A stretch of 33,711 nt of DNA from Thermoleophilia bacterium. GTDB taxonomy: Bacteria; Actinomycetota; Thermoleophilia; Miltoncostaeales; Miltoncostaeaceae. The notes beneath the pieces are model-generated. The model had not been told where the DNA came from, ran no database searches, and was given only the letters and a program-made list of their open reading frames with translations. Below, in pieces: positions 1-6,895 of this stretch. The position numbers were made by a program, and so were the translations under genes. The stretch spans positions 1-33,711 of the forward strand of contig JALOLS010000021.1 in the NCBI GenBank assembly GCA_025455865.1. Reading direction: 5' to 3'. Every line of letters begins with the position of its first letter. The stretch's first letter is position 1.

Positions 1-2
1 GC

Positions 3-212
3 GCGCTGACCGCGGCGCCCCAGGTGACGAAGGAGTACTCCCAGTCACCGGAGACCGGGGGCTGGGTGAACTGGACGTCGATCAGCGCGAACTGCCCCGC
101 CAACTCCCTGAAGGTGACCGCGGGCCGGTTCACGCTCCCGGACAGCGTCGTGCCCGACGGCGACCTGAAGGAGGTCGCGGCCGACCAGAGCTTCACGATC
201 CTGGTGCCGTGA
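3..212 (+). CDS. C-terminal end of an unidentified protein (5' end outside window)
   Basis: An open frame enters from the left edge and stops at TGA 210-212, giving about 69 residues. A GTG at 24 lies in frame, but the frame is open upstream of it, so this is read as a truncated gene rather than a 62-residue protein. The visible part is polar, with Trp, Asn and one Cys (VNWTSISANC) and a beta-rich look ending in SFTILVP. This would suit the last strands of a secreted or extracytoplasmic domain. I do not recognise the family. A long perfect hairpin follows the stop at once, which supports this being a true gene end. Confidence 0.6.
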   Translation, partial: ALTAAPQVTKEYSQSPETGGWVNWTSISANCPANSLKVTAGRFTLPDSVVPDGDLKEVAADQSFTILVP

Positions 213-218
213 CCGGCA

Positions 219-252
219 CGGGCTCCTGCCCCCGCGCGGGGGCAGGAGCCCG
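219..252. terminator. 34-base perfect palindrome between convergent genes, likely bidirectional terminator
   Basis: Positions 219-252 form a perfect inverted repeat: the left arm begins CGGGCTCCTGCCCCC and the right arm is its exact complement, giving a stem of at least 15 bp. It lies between the stop of the plus-strand gene at 212 and the stop of the minus-strand DUF4396 gene at 275. There is no T-tract on either side. The location between convergent genes and the very stable stem support termination in both directions. Confidence 0.75.
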
Positions 253-274
253 ATCCTCCGCGCCCGGCCGGGCG

Positions 275-832
275 TCACCGGGTGGCGGCCCCGGCCACCA
301 GCACCGCCGTGCCGAACACGAACGCCGCGGCCACCAGCGCGCCGACCGGCCGCGGGTCCGGGCCGCCGTGGATGCCGGTCCGGTGCACGGCGGCGTGACC
401 ACGGCCCCGTCCGATGAGCCGGCGGTTCACCGGGACCGCGACCACGAACGCCACCGCCAGGGCGAACACGAGCGCGCCCCAGACGACCAGGGAGCCGAGC
501 CCGGACTCCATCGCCCCGGGGACGACGACCATGACCGCGTCGTCGACGACCTCCATGACGGCGATCGAGACGGTGTCGGCGGCGAGCGCGATGGGGATCA
601 CCGTCGCGAGCGGCAGGCCCGCCCGGAGCAGCGGCAGGCTGGTGAGCGCGGAGCCGAACACGAAGGCCAGCGTCACGGCCAGCGCGACCGTGGGCCAGGT
701 GCCGAGCCCGAAGGCGGTGCCCAGGGCCATCCCGGCCACCTCGCCGATGGCCCAGCCGGTGAGGCAGTGCAGGGTGGCCGAGACCGAGACGCCGCACGGG
801 GCGAGGGGCGGGGCGGTCGCGTGGACGGGCAT
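275..832 (-). CDS. DUF4396-type integral membrane protein
   Basis: A 185-residue hydrophobic protein with about five predicted membrane segments (near residues 24-42, 47-65, 74-95, 112-135 and 162-182). The N-terminal region has a CGVSVSATLHC stretch (C13, H22, C23) followed by GWAIGE. Such a Cys/His-containing first helix resembles DUF4396 proteins, which I remember from heavy-metal contexts; that link is recalled, not shown here. The start at 832 is chosen because GGAGG (838-842) lies five bases upstream; longer in-frame versions would run into the promoter region. The acidic and polar residues in the third helix (EVVDDAV) could be functional. The gene is alone on the minus strand, and its promoter overlaps a striking palindrome. 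Confidence 0.7.
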   Translation of the reverse strand: MPVHATAPPLAPCGVSVSATLHCLTGWAIGEVAGMALGTAFGLGTWPTVALAVTLAFVFGSALTSLPLLRAGLPLATVIPIALAADTVSIAVMEVVDDAVMVVVPGAMESGLGSLVVWGALVFALAVAFVVAVPVNRRLIGRGRGHAAVHRTGIHGGPDPRPVGALVAAAFVFGTAVLVAGAATR

Positions 833-858
833 GGGGACCTCCGGCGCGGGCCGGTGCA

Positions 859-898
859 ATACGGGGGGCGGGTATCTACCCCCCAGGGGCACGGTCAA
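859..898 (-). promoter_or_regulatory. Promoter and GC-box palindrome upstream of DUF4396 gene
   Basis: On the minus strand, TTGACC (893-898) could be a -35 box. Downstream of it, where a -10 would fall, lie two overlapping inverted repeats: GGGTA-TC-TACCC at 870-881, and ATAC/GTAT half-sites bracketing a G-run (ATACGGGGGGCGGGTAT, 859-875 on plus). GTAT next to G/C runs resembles operators of CsoR-type copper repressors, but the two halves are not a clean match. A metal-responsive repressor site is a hypothesis only. Confidence 0.4.
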
Positions 899-998
899 CC
901 CAGGCGCCATGTCCTGCTCACGGTGTGCACGTTTGTGGCAGCCGACTCGGGGGGTTTCCCCGGTGCGCGGCGGCCGGCGCCGGTGGAACGCTGACCCC

Positions 999-1994
999 AT
1001 GCGCGTCCTTGTCCTCATCGCCGCGGTGGTCATGGTGCTGCTCCCCGTGCCGGCGGGGGCCACGACGACCTTCGGCACCGACCTCGGCCGCGCGCCCGAC
1101 GACCGGATGGTCGACTGCACCGTCCTCCCGCCGTACGGCGTCCCGACCTTCACCGACAGCTGCACCTGGTACAGCACCCTGAGCGAGGCCGAGAACCACA
1201 TCGTGCCCCTTGGCGTCGGCGTGATCACGCGGGCCCGGGTGCGCATGGGGAGCGTCACCGGCCCGATGCAGTTCGCGATCGGCCGCGCCCAGCTCGACCG
1301 CAACAAGGAGCCCGGGCACCAGCTCATGTGCTGTGTCTGGCGGGAGGCGGGACCGGTCTTCACGCCGACCCCGAACGCGGTCACCGAGGTCACGCTGAAC
1401 GTGCCGGTGGAGCACGTGCGGGACTTCCAGAGCAACCAGGACCTGTTCGACAACCTCGCGCTGTCGGTCCTGCAGCCCGGCGTGCCGATCCCGGCTGCGC
1501 CTGCGGTGGGCGGGCTGAACATCACCTCGACGGCGGGCGCCTGCTGGCCGGCGGTGCAGCGGGGCAACTCCTACTGCATGCCGGGCGGGCCCGGCCGGTA
1601 CGCGGTGCTGTTCAACGCGGACTGGGAGTCCACGCCGGCCGGTGGCCGGGCGGACATCGCCGTCGACCTGGCCCGGGAGTTCGCGTGGGTCCGCCGCAAC
1701 ACCGCACGGGTCCAGCTTCTCTGCCGGCTTGCCGAGCGGTGCGAGGGTCTCCTGCGGCTCCAGAACGCGAGGGCCCCGGGCGCGGGGCAGCAGTCGGCCG
1801 CCGAGATGGTGACCTACGGCAGCGTCCGCTTCCGGATCGCGGCCGGGAAGACCGGCACGGTGCAGGTCAGGCTCGGTGCGGCGGGGCGGGCGCTGCTGCG
1901 CCGCCGCACGACCGCACGGGTGTGGGCCAACAGCATCGTGGGGAGCGGGGCGGCGCGGCGGGTCGCCAGCGAGCGCCTGACCCTCCGGCGCTGA
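999..1994 (+). CDS. Secreted protein of unknown function with Thermoleophilia-type C-terminal domain
   Basis: 331 residues. The start is ATG at 999, where an N-terminal signal peptide begins (MRVLVLIAAVVMVLLPVPAGA, cleavage probably after residue 21). The mature part has several Cys (CTV, SCTW, LMCCVW, GACWPAV, SYCMP) that could form disulfides, and a GRYAVLFNADWE segment. The last 95 residues contain a C-x-L-x5-C element (LLCRLAERCEGL) and then repeated beta strands with many Arg (VRFRIAAGKTGTVQVRLGAAGRALL). I associate this tail with exported proteins of Solirubrobacterales-like bacteria. No enzyme motif is visible. I see no TANNNT box or clear SD just upstream. Confidence 0.7.
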   Translation: MRVLVLIAAVVMVLLPVPAGATTTFGTDLGRAPDDRMVDCTVLPPYGVPTFTDSCTWYSTLSEAENHIVPLGVGVITRARVRMGSVTGPMQFAIGRAQLDRNKEPGHQLMCCVWREAGPVFTPTPNAVTEVTLNVPVEHVRDFQSNQDLFDNLALSVLQPGVPIPAAPAVGGLNITSTAGACWPAVQRGNSYCMPGGPGRYAVLFNADWESTPAGGRADIAVDLAREFAWVRRNTARVQLLCRLAERCEGLLRLQNARAPGAGQQSAAEMVTYGSVRFRIAAGKTGTVQVRLGAAGRALLRRRTTARVWANSIVGSGAARRVASERLTLRR

Positions 1995-2038
1995 CGTCGG
2001 TCGGCCCCGCGCGATTCGCACCGGGGATGCGGCGCGGC

Positions 2039-2044
2039 TAGCGT
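2039..2044 (+). promoter_or_regulatory. TANNNT -10 box for the TAP-like hydrolase (near-leaderless)
   Basis: TAGCGT ends nine bases before the GTG start at 2054, and there is no Shine-Dalgarno in between. A start site six to nine bases after the box would put the mRNA 5' end at or next to the start codon. Confidence 0.6.
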
Positions 2045-2053
2045 CACGATCCC

Positions 2054-3889
2054 GTGACCCGGACCGCCCTCGCCCTCGCCGCCCTCGCCGCCCTCGCGAT
2101 GCTGCCGGGCGGGGCGCGGGCGGCCGAGGGCCCGTGCCCGGACGACGCCACCGAGCGCTGCGGCACCCTGACCGTCCCGCTGGACCGGAGCGGTGCGCTC
2201 GCGGGCACGCTGGACCTGGCCTACCGCGTGCGCCCGGCCGGCCGCGGGCCCCGCCGGGGCGTGATGCTCTTCCTCGCCGGCGGCCCGGGCGAGGCGTTCG
2301 GCCCCCAGGGGCGGGAGCTCCGGACGCTCCTCGGGGACCTGGCCCCCGCGCTCGACGTGGTCACGATGGACACCCGGGGGACCGGCGCCGGCGCGCTGCG
2401 GTGCGCGGCCCTCGACTCGGGCGGGGCCGACGGGGAGGACGCCACCGCGGCCCGGGTCGCCGCGCTCGTCGCGCGCTGCGCCGGCCAGATCGGGCCCCGC
2501 CGGGCGGCCTTCACCTCGCTGGAGGTCGCCGACGACATCGAGGCCCTGCGCGAGGCGCTCGGCACGCCCACCCTCACGCTCGCCGGCGTGTCCTACGGGA
2601 CGCTGGTCGCCCAGGTCTACGCCCGCCGTCACCCCGCCGGGGTGGAGCGCCTGGTGCTCGACTCGGTGGTCGACGACCGCTCCCTCGACGGGAGCGGCGC
2701 CGAGCGCCTCGCGGCCGCACGCCGCATCCTGCGCGAGCTCTGCGCGGGCGGGGCGTGCCGGGAGGCGGGCGGGGACGTGCTCGCGGCCACCGGCCGCCTG
2801 GACGCCCGGCTCTCCCGCCGCGCCGTGCGGGCCGGCCTGGTGAGCCGCGCGGGCCGGGTGCGCACGGTCCGGGTGGGGGGCCCGGCGCGGCCGCAGGTGG
2901 TCCTGAACGCCCTCCTGGCCGGCGACCTCAACCCCTCGGTGCGCGGGTTCTTCCCCGGGGCGGTCCGGGCCGCCCTGGCCGGCGACGCGGCGCCGCTGGT
3001 GCGCGTGCTCGACTCCGGGCCGGATCTGGCCGAGGTCCCGCCGCGCGCCTTCTCCCTGGCCCTCTTCGCGGCCACGGTGTGCCGGGACACCGCCTTCCCC
3101 TGGGGGCCGGGGATCCCCCTGGAGGCCCGCGCCGGGGCCCTCGCCGCGCGGGCGGCCGGCGTCCCCGACCAGGCCTTCCGCCCGTGGAGCCGCGCGACGC
3201 TCGCCGCGGGGGAGACCTCGGCGCTCTGCCTGGGCTGGCCGGACGACCCCGCGGCGCTCCCGGACGCGCCGCTGCCCGACGTGCCGGCCCTGCTCCTGTC
3301 CGGCCGCCAGGACGTGCGCACGCCCCTCGAGAGCGCGCGGGCGGTGGCCGCGCGCCTCCCGCGCGCGCGCCTGGTCGCGGTGCCCGGCCGCGGCCACTCG
3401 CTGCTCGCGAACGAGCCGTGCGCCCGGGCGGCCCTCGCCCGCTTCCTGGCCGGCCGCGATCCCGGTCGCGCCTGCGAGCGGCTCGCGGCGATCGTGGTGC
3501 CGCCCGCGCCGGTGGCGCGCTTCGCGGCGCTCCGGCCCGTGGCGGGCCTGCCGCCCCGGCCCGGACGCGCGGTGCGCGGGGCGGCCGTCACCCTCGCGGG
3601 GCTCGGCCTCGCGCTTCCGGCCTTCGCCACCGAGGTGGACGGTGCGGTGCGCATGCGCGGGCTGCGGGGCGGGACCCTGCGCCTGGTCGCCGGCGGGTCG
3701 GCCGCGCGGCTGACCCGCTACAGCGACGTCCCCGGCGTGACGCTGACCGGGACGCTCGGCGCCGCGGACCGGTCCGGCACGTTCCGGGTCGGCGGGGTGG
3801 TCTCGGGCACCCTGCGGATCTCCCCCCGCGGCCTCCGGGGCCGGGTGGGCGGCGCCGACATCGACCTGCCGTTCCCCGCCCGGCGCTGA
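2054..3889 (+). CDS. Exported alpha/beta hydrolase, tripeptidyl-aminopeptidase-like (S33 type)
   Basis: 611 residues, beginning with a signal peptide rich in Ala and Leu that ends near GARA-AEG (residue 23-24). The hydrolase core has an oxyanion loop FLAGGPGEAF, the nucleophile elbow GVSYGT with Ser180, a likely acid Asp420 in SGRQDVRTP, and His448 in GRGHS. The C-terminal part of the core matches the TAP-like C-terminal domain found in secreted peptidase or proline-iminopeptidase relatives. After about residue 480 there is a 130-residue beta-rich extension (RMRGLRGGTLRLVAGG, VSGTLRISPRGLRGRVGG) that is not part of the fold. Likely role: extracellular or periplasmic peptidase or esterase. Substrate unknown. 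Start GTG 2054 is supported by the -10 box at 2039. Confidence 0.85.
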   Translation: MTRTALALAALAALAMLPGGARAAEGPCPDDATERCGTLTVPLDRSGALAGTLDLAYRVRPAGRGPRRGVMLFLAGGPGEAFGPQGRELRTLLGDLAPALDVVTMDTRGTGAGALRCAALDSGGADGEDATAARVAALVARCAGQIGPRRAAFTSLEVADDIEALREALGTPTLTLAGVSYGTLVAQVYARRHPAGVERLVLDSVVDDRSLDGSGAERLAAARRILRELCAGGACREAGGDVLAATGRLDARLSRRAVRAGLVSRAGRVRTVRVGGPARPQVVLNALLAGDLNPSVRGFFPGAVRAALAGDAAPLVRVLDSGPDLAEVPPRAFSLALFAATVCRDTAFPWGPGIPLEARAGALAARAAGVPDQAFRPWSRATLAAGETSALCLGWPDDPAALPDAPLPDVPALLLSGRQDVRTPLESARAVAARLPRARLVAVPGRGHSLLANEPCARAALARFLAGRDPGRACERLAAIVVPPAPVARFAALRPVAGLPPRPGRAVRGAAVTLAGLGLALPAFATEVDGAVRMRGLRGGTLRLVAGGSAARLTRYSDVPGVTLTGTLGAADRSGTFRVGGVVSGTLRISPRGLRGRVGGADIDLPFPARR

Positions 3890-3901
3890 ACGGGGCTGGG
3901 C

Positions 3902-3907
3902 TACCCT
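3902..3907 (+). promoter_or_regulatory. TANNNT -10 box, leaderless start at GTG 3914
   Basis: TACCCT followed by six bases and then GTG at 3914. This is the same geometry as at 8995 and 13571. The GTG it points to does not lie in the reading frame of the hydrolase downstream but opens an 11-residue ORF. Confidence 0.5.
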
Positions 3908-3913
3908 CGCCGC

Positions 3914-3949
3914 GTGCCCGACGCCGCCGCCCCCGCCTGCACCCGCTGA
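3914..3949 (+). CDS. Leaderless upstream mini-ORF (11 residues)
   Basis: GTG at 3914 reads MPDAAAPACTR and stops at TGA 3947-3949. The TGA overlaps a CTG (3946-3948) that is in the frame of the next hydrolase, so the arrangement is a CTGA stop/start overlap. It may be a translated leader that delivers ribosomes to the hydrolase, or a sign that the hydrolase frame was shifted by one base in the C-rich run at 3930-3935. Coding status is unproven. Confidence 0.35.
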   Translation: MPDAAAPACTR

Positions 3950-3987
3950 GCGGACCGGAGCCCCTCCCCCTCCCGGGCGGCGCGGCC

Positions 3988-4644
3988 GTGCGCCTGCGCG
4001 GTCCCGCCGGCGGCCTGGCCGTGGTCTGCGTGAACGGCGGCACCGCGCGGGAGGTCCCCGGGACCTGGAGCGCCACCATCGAGTGGCTGGTCGACCGCCT
4101 CGCGGCGCGCCTCCCCGACGTCCGCTTCTGCGAGGTGCGCTACCGGGTCAAGTCCTGGAAGCGCCTCGACGGCTGCATCGAGGACGGCGCCGAGGCCATC
4201 GACCTGGTCGCCCGGGAGAGCCGCCCCGCCTGCCTGCTGGGCTTCTCGATGGGCGGGGCGGTGGCCATCGCCAACGCCGGCCACCCGGCGGTGCGCGACG
4301 TGGTGGCCCTGGCCCCCTGGATGCCCGCCGAGCTCGACCTCGCGCCCCTGGCCGGCCGCCGGCTCACGGTCGTGCACGGGCAGGTCGACGGCTACCTGCC
4401 CGGTGTCCCCGGCGTGAGCCCGGCCCACTCGCGCGCGGGGGTCGCCCGGGCGCGGGCGATCGGGGTGCGGGCGAGCCACGAGGTCATCCCCGCCGCGATG
4501 CACGGGACCGCCCTCCGGGCGCCCTGGGGGTCGCTGGTGCCCCTGCCCCGCAGCGGGGAGTGGCTGCGCCTGGTGTCGGCCGCCGTCGGGCGGGCGGTTC
4601 AGTCCGCCGCGGGCGCGGCGGCCCCGGCCGGGTCCGGGGCATGA
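3988..4644 (+). CDS. Small cytoplasmic alpha/beta hydrolase
   Basis: 218 residues from GTG 3988; a CTG at 3946 in the same frame would give 14 more residues and overlaps the stop of the leader mini-ORF. The nucleophile elbow is GFSMGG (Ser at codon 4246-4248), followed by an ALAPWMP strand, a VVHGQVDGYLP segment with a likely acidic residue, and a late His in AAMHGTAL. No signal peptide is present. The motifs fit a serine hydrolase (esterase or thioesterase-like) of unknown substrate. The 3' end overlaps the convergent desaturase gene by 46 bases. The N-terminus is uncertain because the only good promoter (3902) points to a different frame. Confidence 0.7.
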   Translation: MRLRGPAGGLAVVCVNGGTAREVPGTWSATIEWLVDRLAARLPDVRFCEVRYRVKSWKRLDGCIEDGAEAIDLVARESRPACLLGFSMGGAVAIANAGHPAVRDVVALAPWMPAELDLAPLAGRRLTVVHGQVDGYLPGVPGVSPAHSRAGVARARAIGVRASHEVIPAAMHGTALRAPWGSLVPLPRSGEWLRLVSAAVGRAVQSAAGAAAPAGSGA

Positions 4645-5579
4645 GCGCGCCGGGCGTCCATGCGGCCCTCGGTCGGGATCTTCAGGTCCCAGGCCAGGCC
4701 GACCCGCGCCATCCCCTTGATGACCCAGGCGCTCACGTCGACCTGCCGGCGGCCCAGGCCGTGCACGGCCGAGCCGGGGAAGGCGTGGTGGTTGTTGTGC
4801 CACGCCTCGCCGAAGGTCGGGACCGCGAGCGGCCAGAAGTTGTGGCTCTCGTCCTCGGTCTCGAAGTCGCGCCGGCCCCACATGTGGCAGACGGAGTTGA
4901 CGCTCCAGGTGATGTGGTCGAACACGAAGACCCGCAGCGCCCCGGCCCAGACCAGGCACTGGAATCCCGCGCCCACGTCCAGGCCGGCGGCCAGGTAGCC
5001 GACCAGGAACGGGATGCCGAAGGTGAGCACCACCCACAGGAAGTAGAGGCGGTCGATGGTCCGGATCATCCGGTCCTCGTACAGGTCCTTGGCGTAGCGC
5101 TCGGCGCGGACGAGCCCCTTGGTGGTGACCAGCCAGCCCATGTGGGCGTGGAAGAGCCCCACCAGGACCCCCCACCAGCCGTGCCTGCGCCCCACGTGGG
5201 GCGAGTGGGGGTCGCCGGCCTTGTCGCTCATCGCGTGGTGGCGGCGGTGGTCGGTCACCCACTGGGTGAGCGGCCCCTGCATGGCCATGGAGCCGAGGAT
5301 GGCCCAGACCGCGCGCATGAACCGGGTGGTCTTGAAGGCGCGGTGGCTGAACAGCCGGTGGAAGCCGACCGTGATGCCCAGCCCGCAGAGGGTGTACATG
5401 ACCGCGAACGTCGCGAGGTCCACCGGCCCCACCGCGACGCCCCAGAGCACCCCGGTCACCGAGAGCAGCGCGAGCGGCGGCAGGAGCACCGCGGCCAGGG
5501 TGACGATGCGGGCGCCGAGCGACGGCCGTTCCCGGACGACGTGCGGGGCGGGGCGGCTGGGCAGGGCCTCGGTCGTCAC
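4599..5579 (-). CDS. Acyl-CoA/fatty-acid delta-9 type desaturase
   Basis: 326 residues. It has the three histidine clusters of membrane di-iron desaturases: HRLFSH at 74-79, HRRHH at 111-115 and HNNHH at 261-265. These sit between membrane segments near 25-50, 55-75, 90-105, 180-200 and 215-235. The motif order and length match stearoyl-CoA desaturase-like bacterial enzymes, which introduce a cis double bond into a saturated acyl chain using O2 and an electron donor. The product is the substrate type for the cyclopropane synthase encoded nearby. The start is GTG 5577-5579, seven bases after a TACCCT box. The tail (residues about 305-326) is Ala/Pro-rich and overlaps the end of the convergent hydrolase. 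Confidence 0.92.
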   Translation of the reverse strand: MTTEALPSRPAPHVVRERPSLGARIVTLAAVLLPPLALLSVTGVLWGVAVGPVDLATFAVMYTLCGLGITVGFHRLFSHRAFKTTRFMRAVWAILGSMAMQGPLTQWVTDHRRHHAMSDKAGDPHSPHVGRRHGWWGVLVGLFHAHMGWLVTTKGLVRAERYAKDLYEDRMIRTIDRLYFLWVVLTFGIPFLVGYLAAGLDVGAGFQCLVWAGALRVFVFDHITWSVNSVCHMWGRRDFETEDESHNFWPLAVPTFGEAWHNNHHAFPGSAVHGLGRRQVDVSAWVIKGMARVGLAWDLKIPTEGRMDARRAHAPDPAGAAAPAAD

Positions 5580-5586
5580 CGGGGTC

Positions 5587-5592
5587 AGGGTA
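5587..5592 (-). promoter_or_regulatory. TANNNT -10 box for the desaturase (leaderless)
   Basis: TACCCT on the minus strand ends seven bases before the GTG start at 5579. No Shine-Dalgarno lies between. Confidence 0.6.
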
Positions 5593-5653
5593 CCCGCGGC
5601 GGCCGTCCGATCCAGGGGGGTCGGTCGTCTCTGATCGGGCCGGCGGCGGCCCG

Positions 5654-6895
5654 ATGAGGATCGCGGTCGTCGGCAGCGGGATCGGGGGGCTCGGGGCGGC
5701 CTGGCTGCTCTCGCGCGCCCACGAGGTGGACCTCTACGACCGCGACGACCGGGTGGGCGGCCATGCCCACACCGTGCCGGTCCCCGGGGTGGCCGGCGGG
5801 GTCCTCGGCCTGGACACCGGATTCCTGGTCCACAACGAGGTGACCTACCCCCACCTGGTCCGCGCGTTCCGCGAGCTCGGGGTGCGCACCCAGGACTCCG
5901 AGATGGGCTTCTCGGTGTCCTGCGCGCGCTGCGACCTGGAGTACTCGGGCGTCGCGCTGCACCGGCAGGCGGCGCTCCTGGCCCGGCCCGGCTTCCGCCG
6001 GCTGGTGGGCGACCTGGTGCGCTTCCAGCGGCGGGCCACCCGGGCGCTGGACGCCGACCACTCGGGTGCCACGCTCCGGGACTTCGTGCGCGAGGAGGGC
6101 TACTCGCGCACCTTCGTCGACCACTACCTGATGCCGTTCACCGCGTCGATCTGGTCCTCCGGGAGCGCTGACGCCATGGACTTCCCGGCCGCCTACGCGG
6201 TGCGCTTCTGGCGCAACCACGGCCTGCTGGGCTTCCGGCGCCTGCGCTGGCGCACGGTGAGCGGCGGGAGCGTCAACTACGTCAAGCGCATGGTCGAGCC
6301 GCTCGCGGACCGCGTGCACCTGGGCCGGCCGGTCACCGAGGTGCGCCGCCACCCCGACGGGGTCGAGGTGCGGGCCGAGGGCGGCCCGGCCCGCCGCTAC
6401 GACCACGTGGTGCTCGCCGCCCACCCGGGGCAGTCGCTGGCCATGCTCGCCGACCCCTCCGACGCCGAGCGCCGCGTGCTCGGCGCCTTCCGCTACACGA
6501 CCAGCGAGGCCGTGCTGCACACCGACCCGCGGATGCTCCCGGCCCGGGCGGTCGCCCGCTCGAGCTGGAACTACCACCTGGCCGACTGCCGGGCGCCCCA
6601 CGCCCGGCCGGCCATCACCTACTCCCTCAACCGCCTGCAGGCGATCCACGAGGGGCCGGAGTACTGCGTGACGCTGAACCGCGGGGACGAGATCGACCCC
6701 GCCCGGGTCATCCGCCGGGTGCGCTACGACCACCCGGCCTACACCTTCGACGCGCTCCGGGCCCAGAGTGAGCTCCGCGGCCTCCAGGGCCGGCGGCGCA
6801 CGTGGTACTCCGGCGCCTGGACCGGCTACGGCTTCCACGAGGACGGCATGCGCGCGGCCGTCGGGGTGGCCCGGGGGCTGGGGGTGGACTGGTGA
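5654..6895 (+). CDS. FAD-dependent amine-oxidase-like oxidoreductase of the lipid cluster
   Basis: 413 residues. The N-terminus is a dinucleotide-binding fold (VVGSGIGGLGAAWLLS, residues 5-20) followed by the ERVGGH-like motif DDRVGGHAHT, as in amine oxidases and desaturase/saturase-type flavoproteins. The C-terminus has the closing FAD motif (WYSGAWTGYGFHEDGMRAAV). Proteins of this family occur next to DUF1365 and cyclopropane-fatty-acyl synthase genes in many bacteria, and the same order is found here. It probably acts on a membrane lipid acyl chain, but the reaction is not established. The start is ATG 5654; no TANNNT box is evident. It is joined to the next gene by a 4-base GTGA overlap (6892-6895). 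Confidence 0.85.
   Translation: MRIAVVGSGIGGLGAAWLLSRAHEVDLYDRDDRVGGHAHTVPVPGVAGGVLGLDTGFLVHNEVTYPHLVRAFRELGVRTQDSEMGFSVSCARCDLEYSGVALHRQAALLARPGFRRLVGDLVRFQRRATRALDADHSGATLRDFVREEGYSRTFVDHYLMPFTASIWSSGSADAMDFPAAYAVRFWRNHGLLGFRRLRWRTVSGGSVNYVKRMVEPLADRVHLGRPVTEVRRHPDGVEVRAEGGPARRYDHVVLAAHPGQSLAMLADPSDAERRVLGAFRYTTSEAVLHTDPRMLPARAVARSSWNYHLADCRAPHARPAITYSLNRLQAIHEGPEYCVTLNRGDEIDPARVIRRVRYDHPAYTFDALRAQSELRGLQGRRRTWYSGAWTGYGFHEDGMRAAVGVARGLGVDW

Noticed and set aside
2134-3900. Long extension of the second hydrolase frame through the first hydrolase gene
   Set aside because: It overlaps a gene with signal peptide and catalytic triad; the extension is Arg/Pro/Gly-rich shadow sequence.
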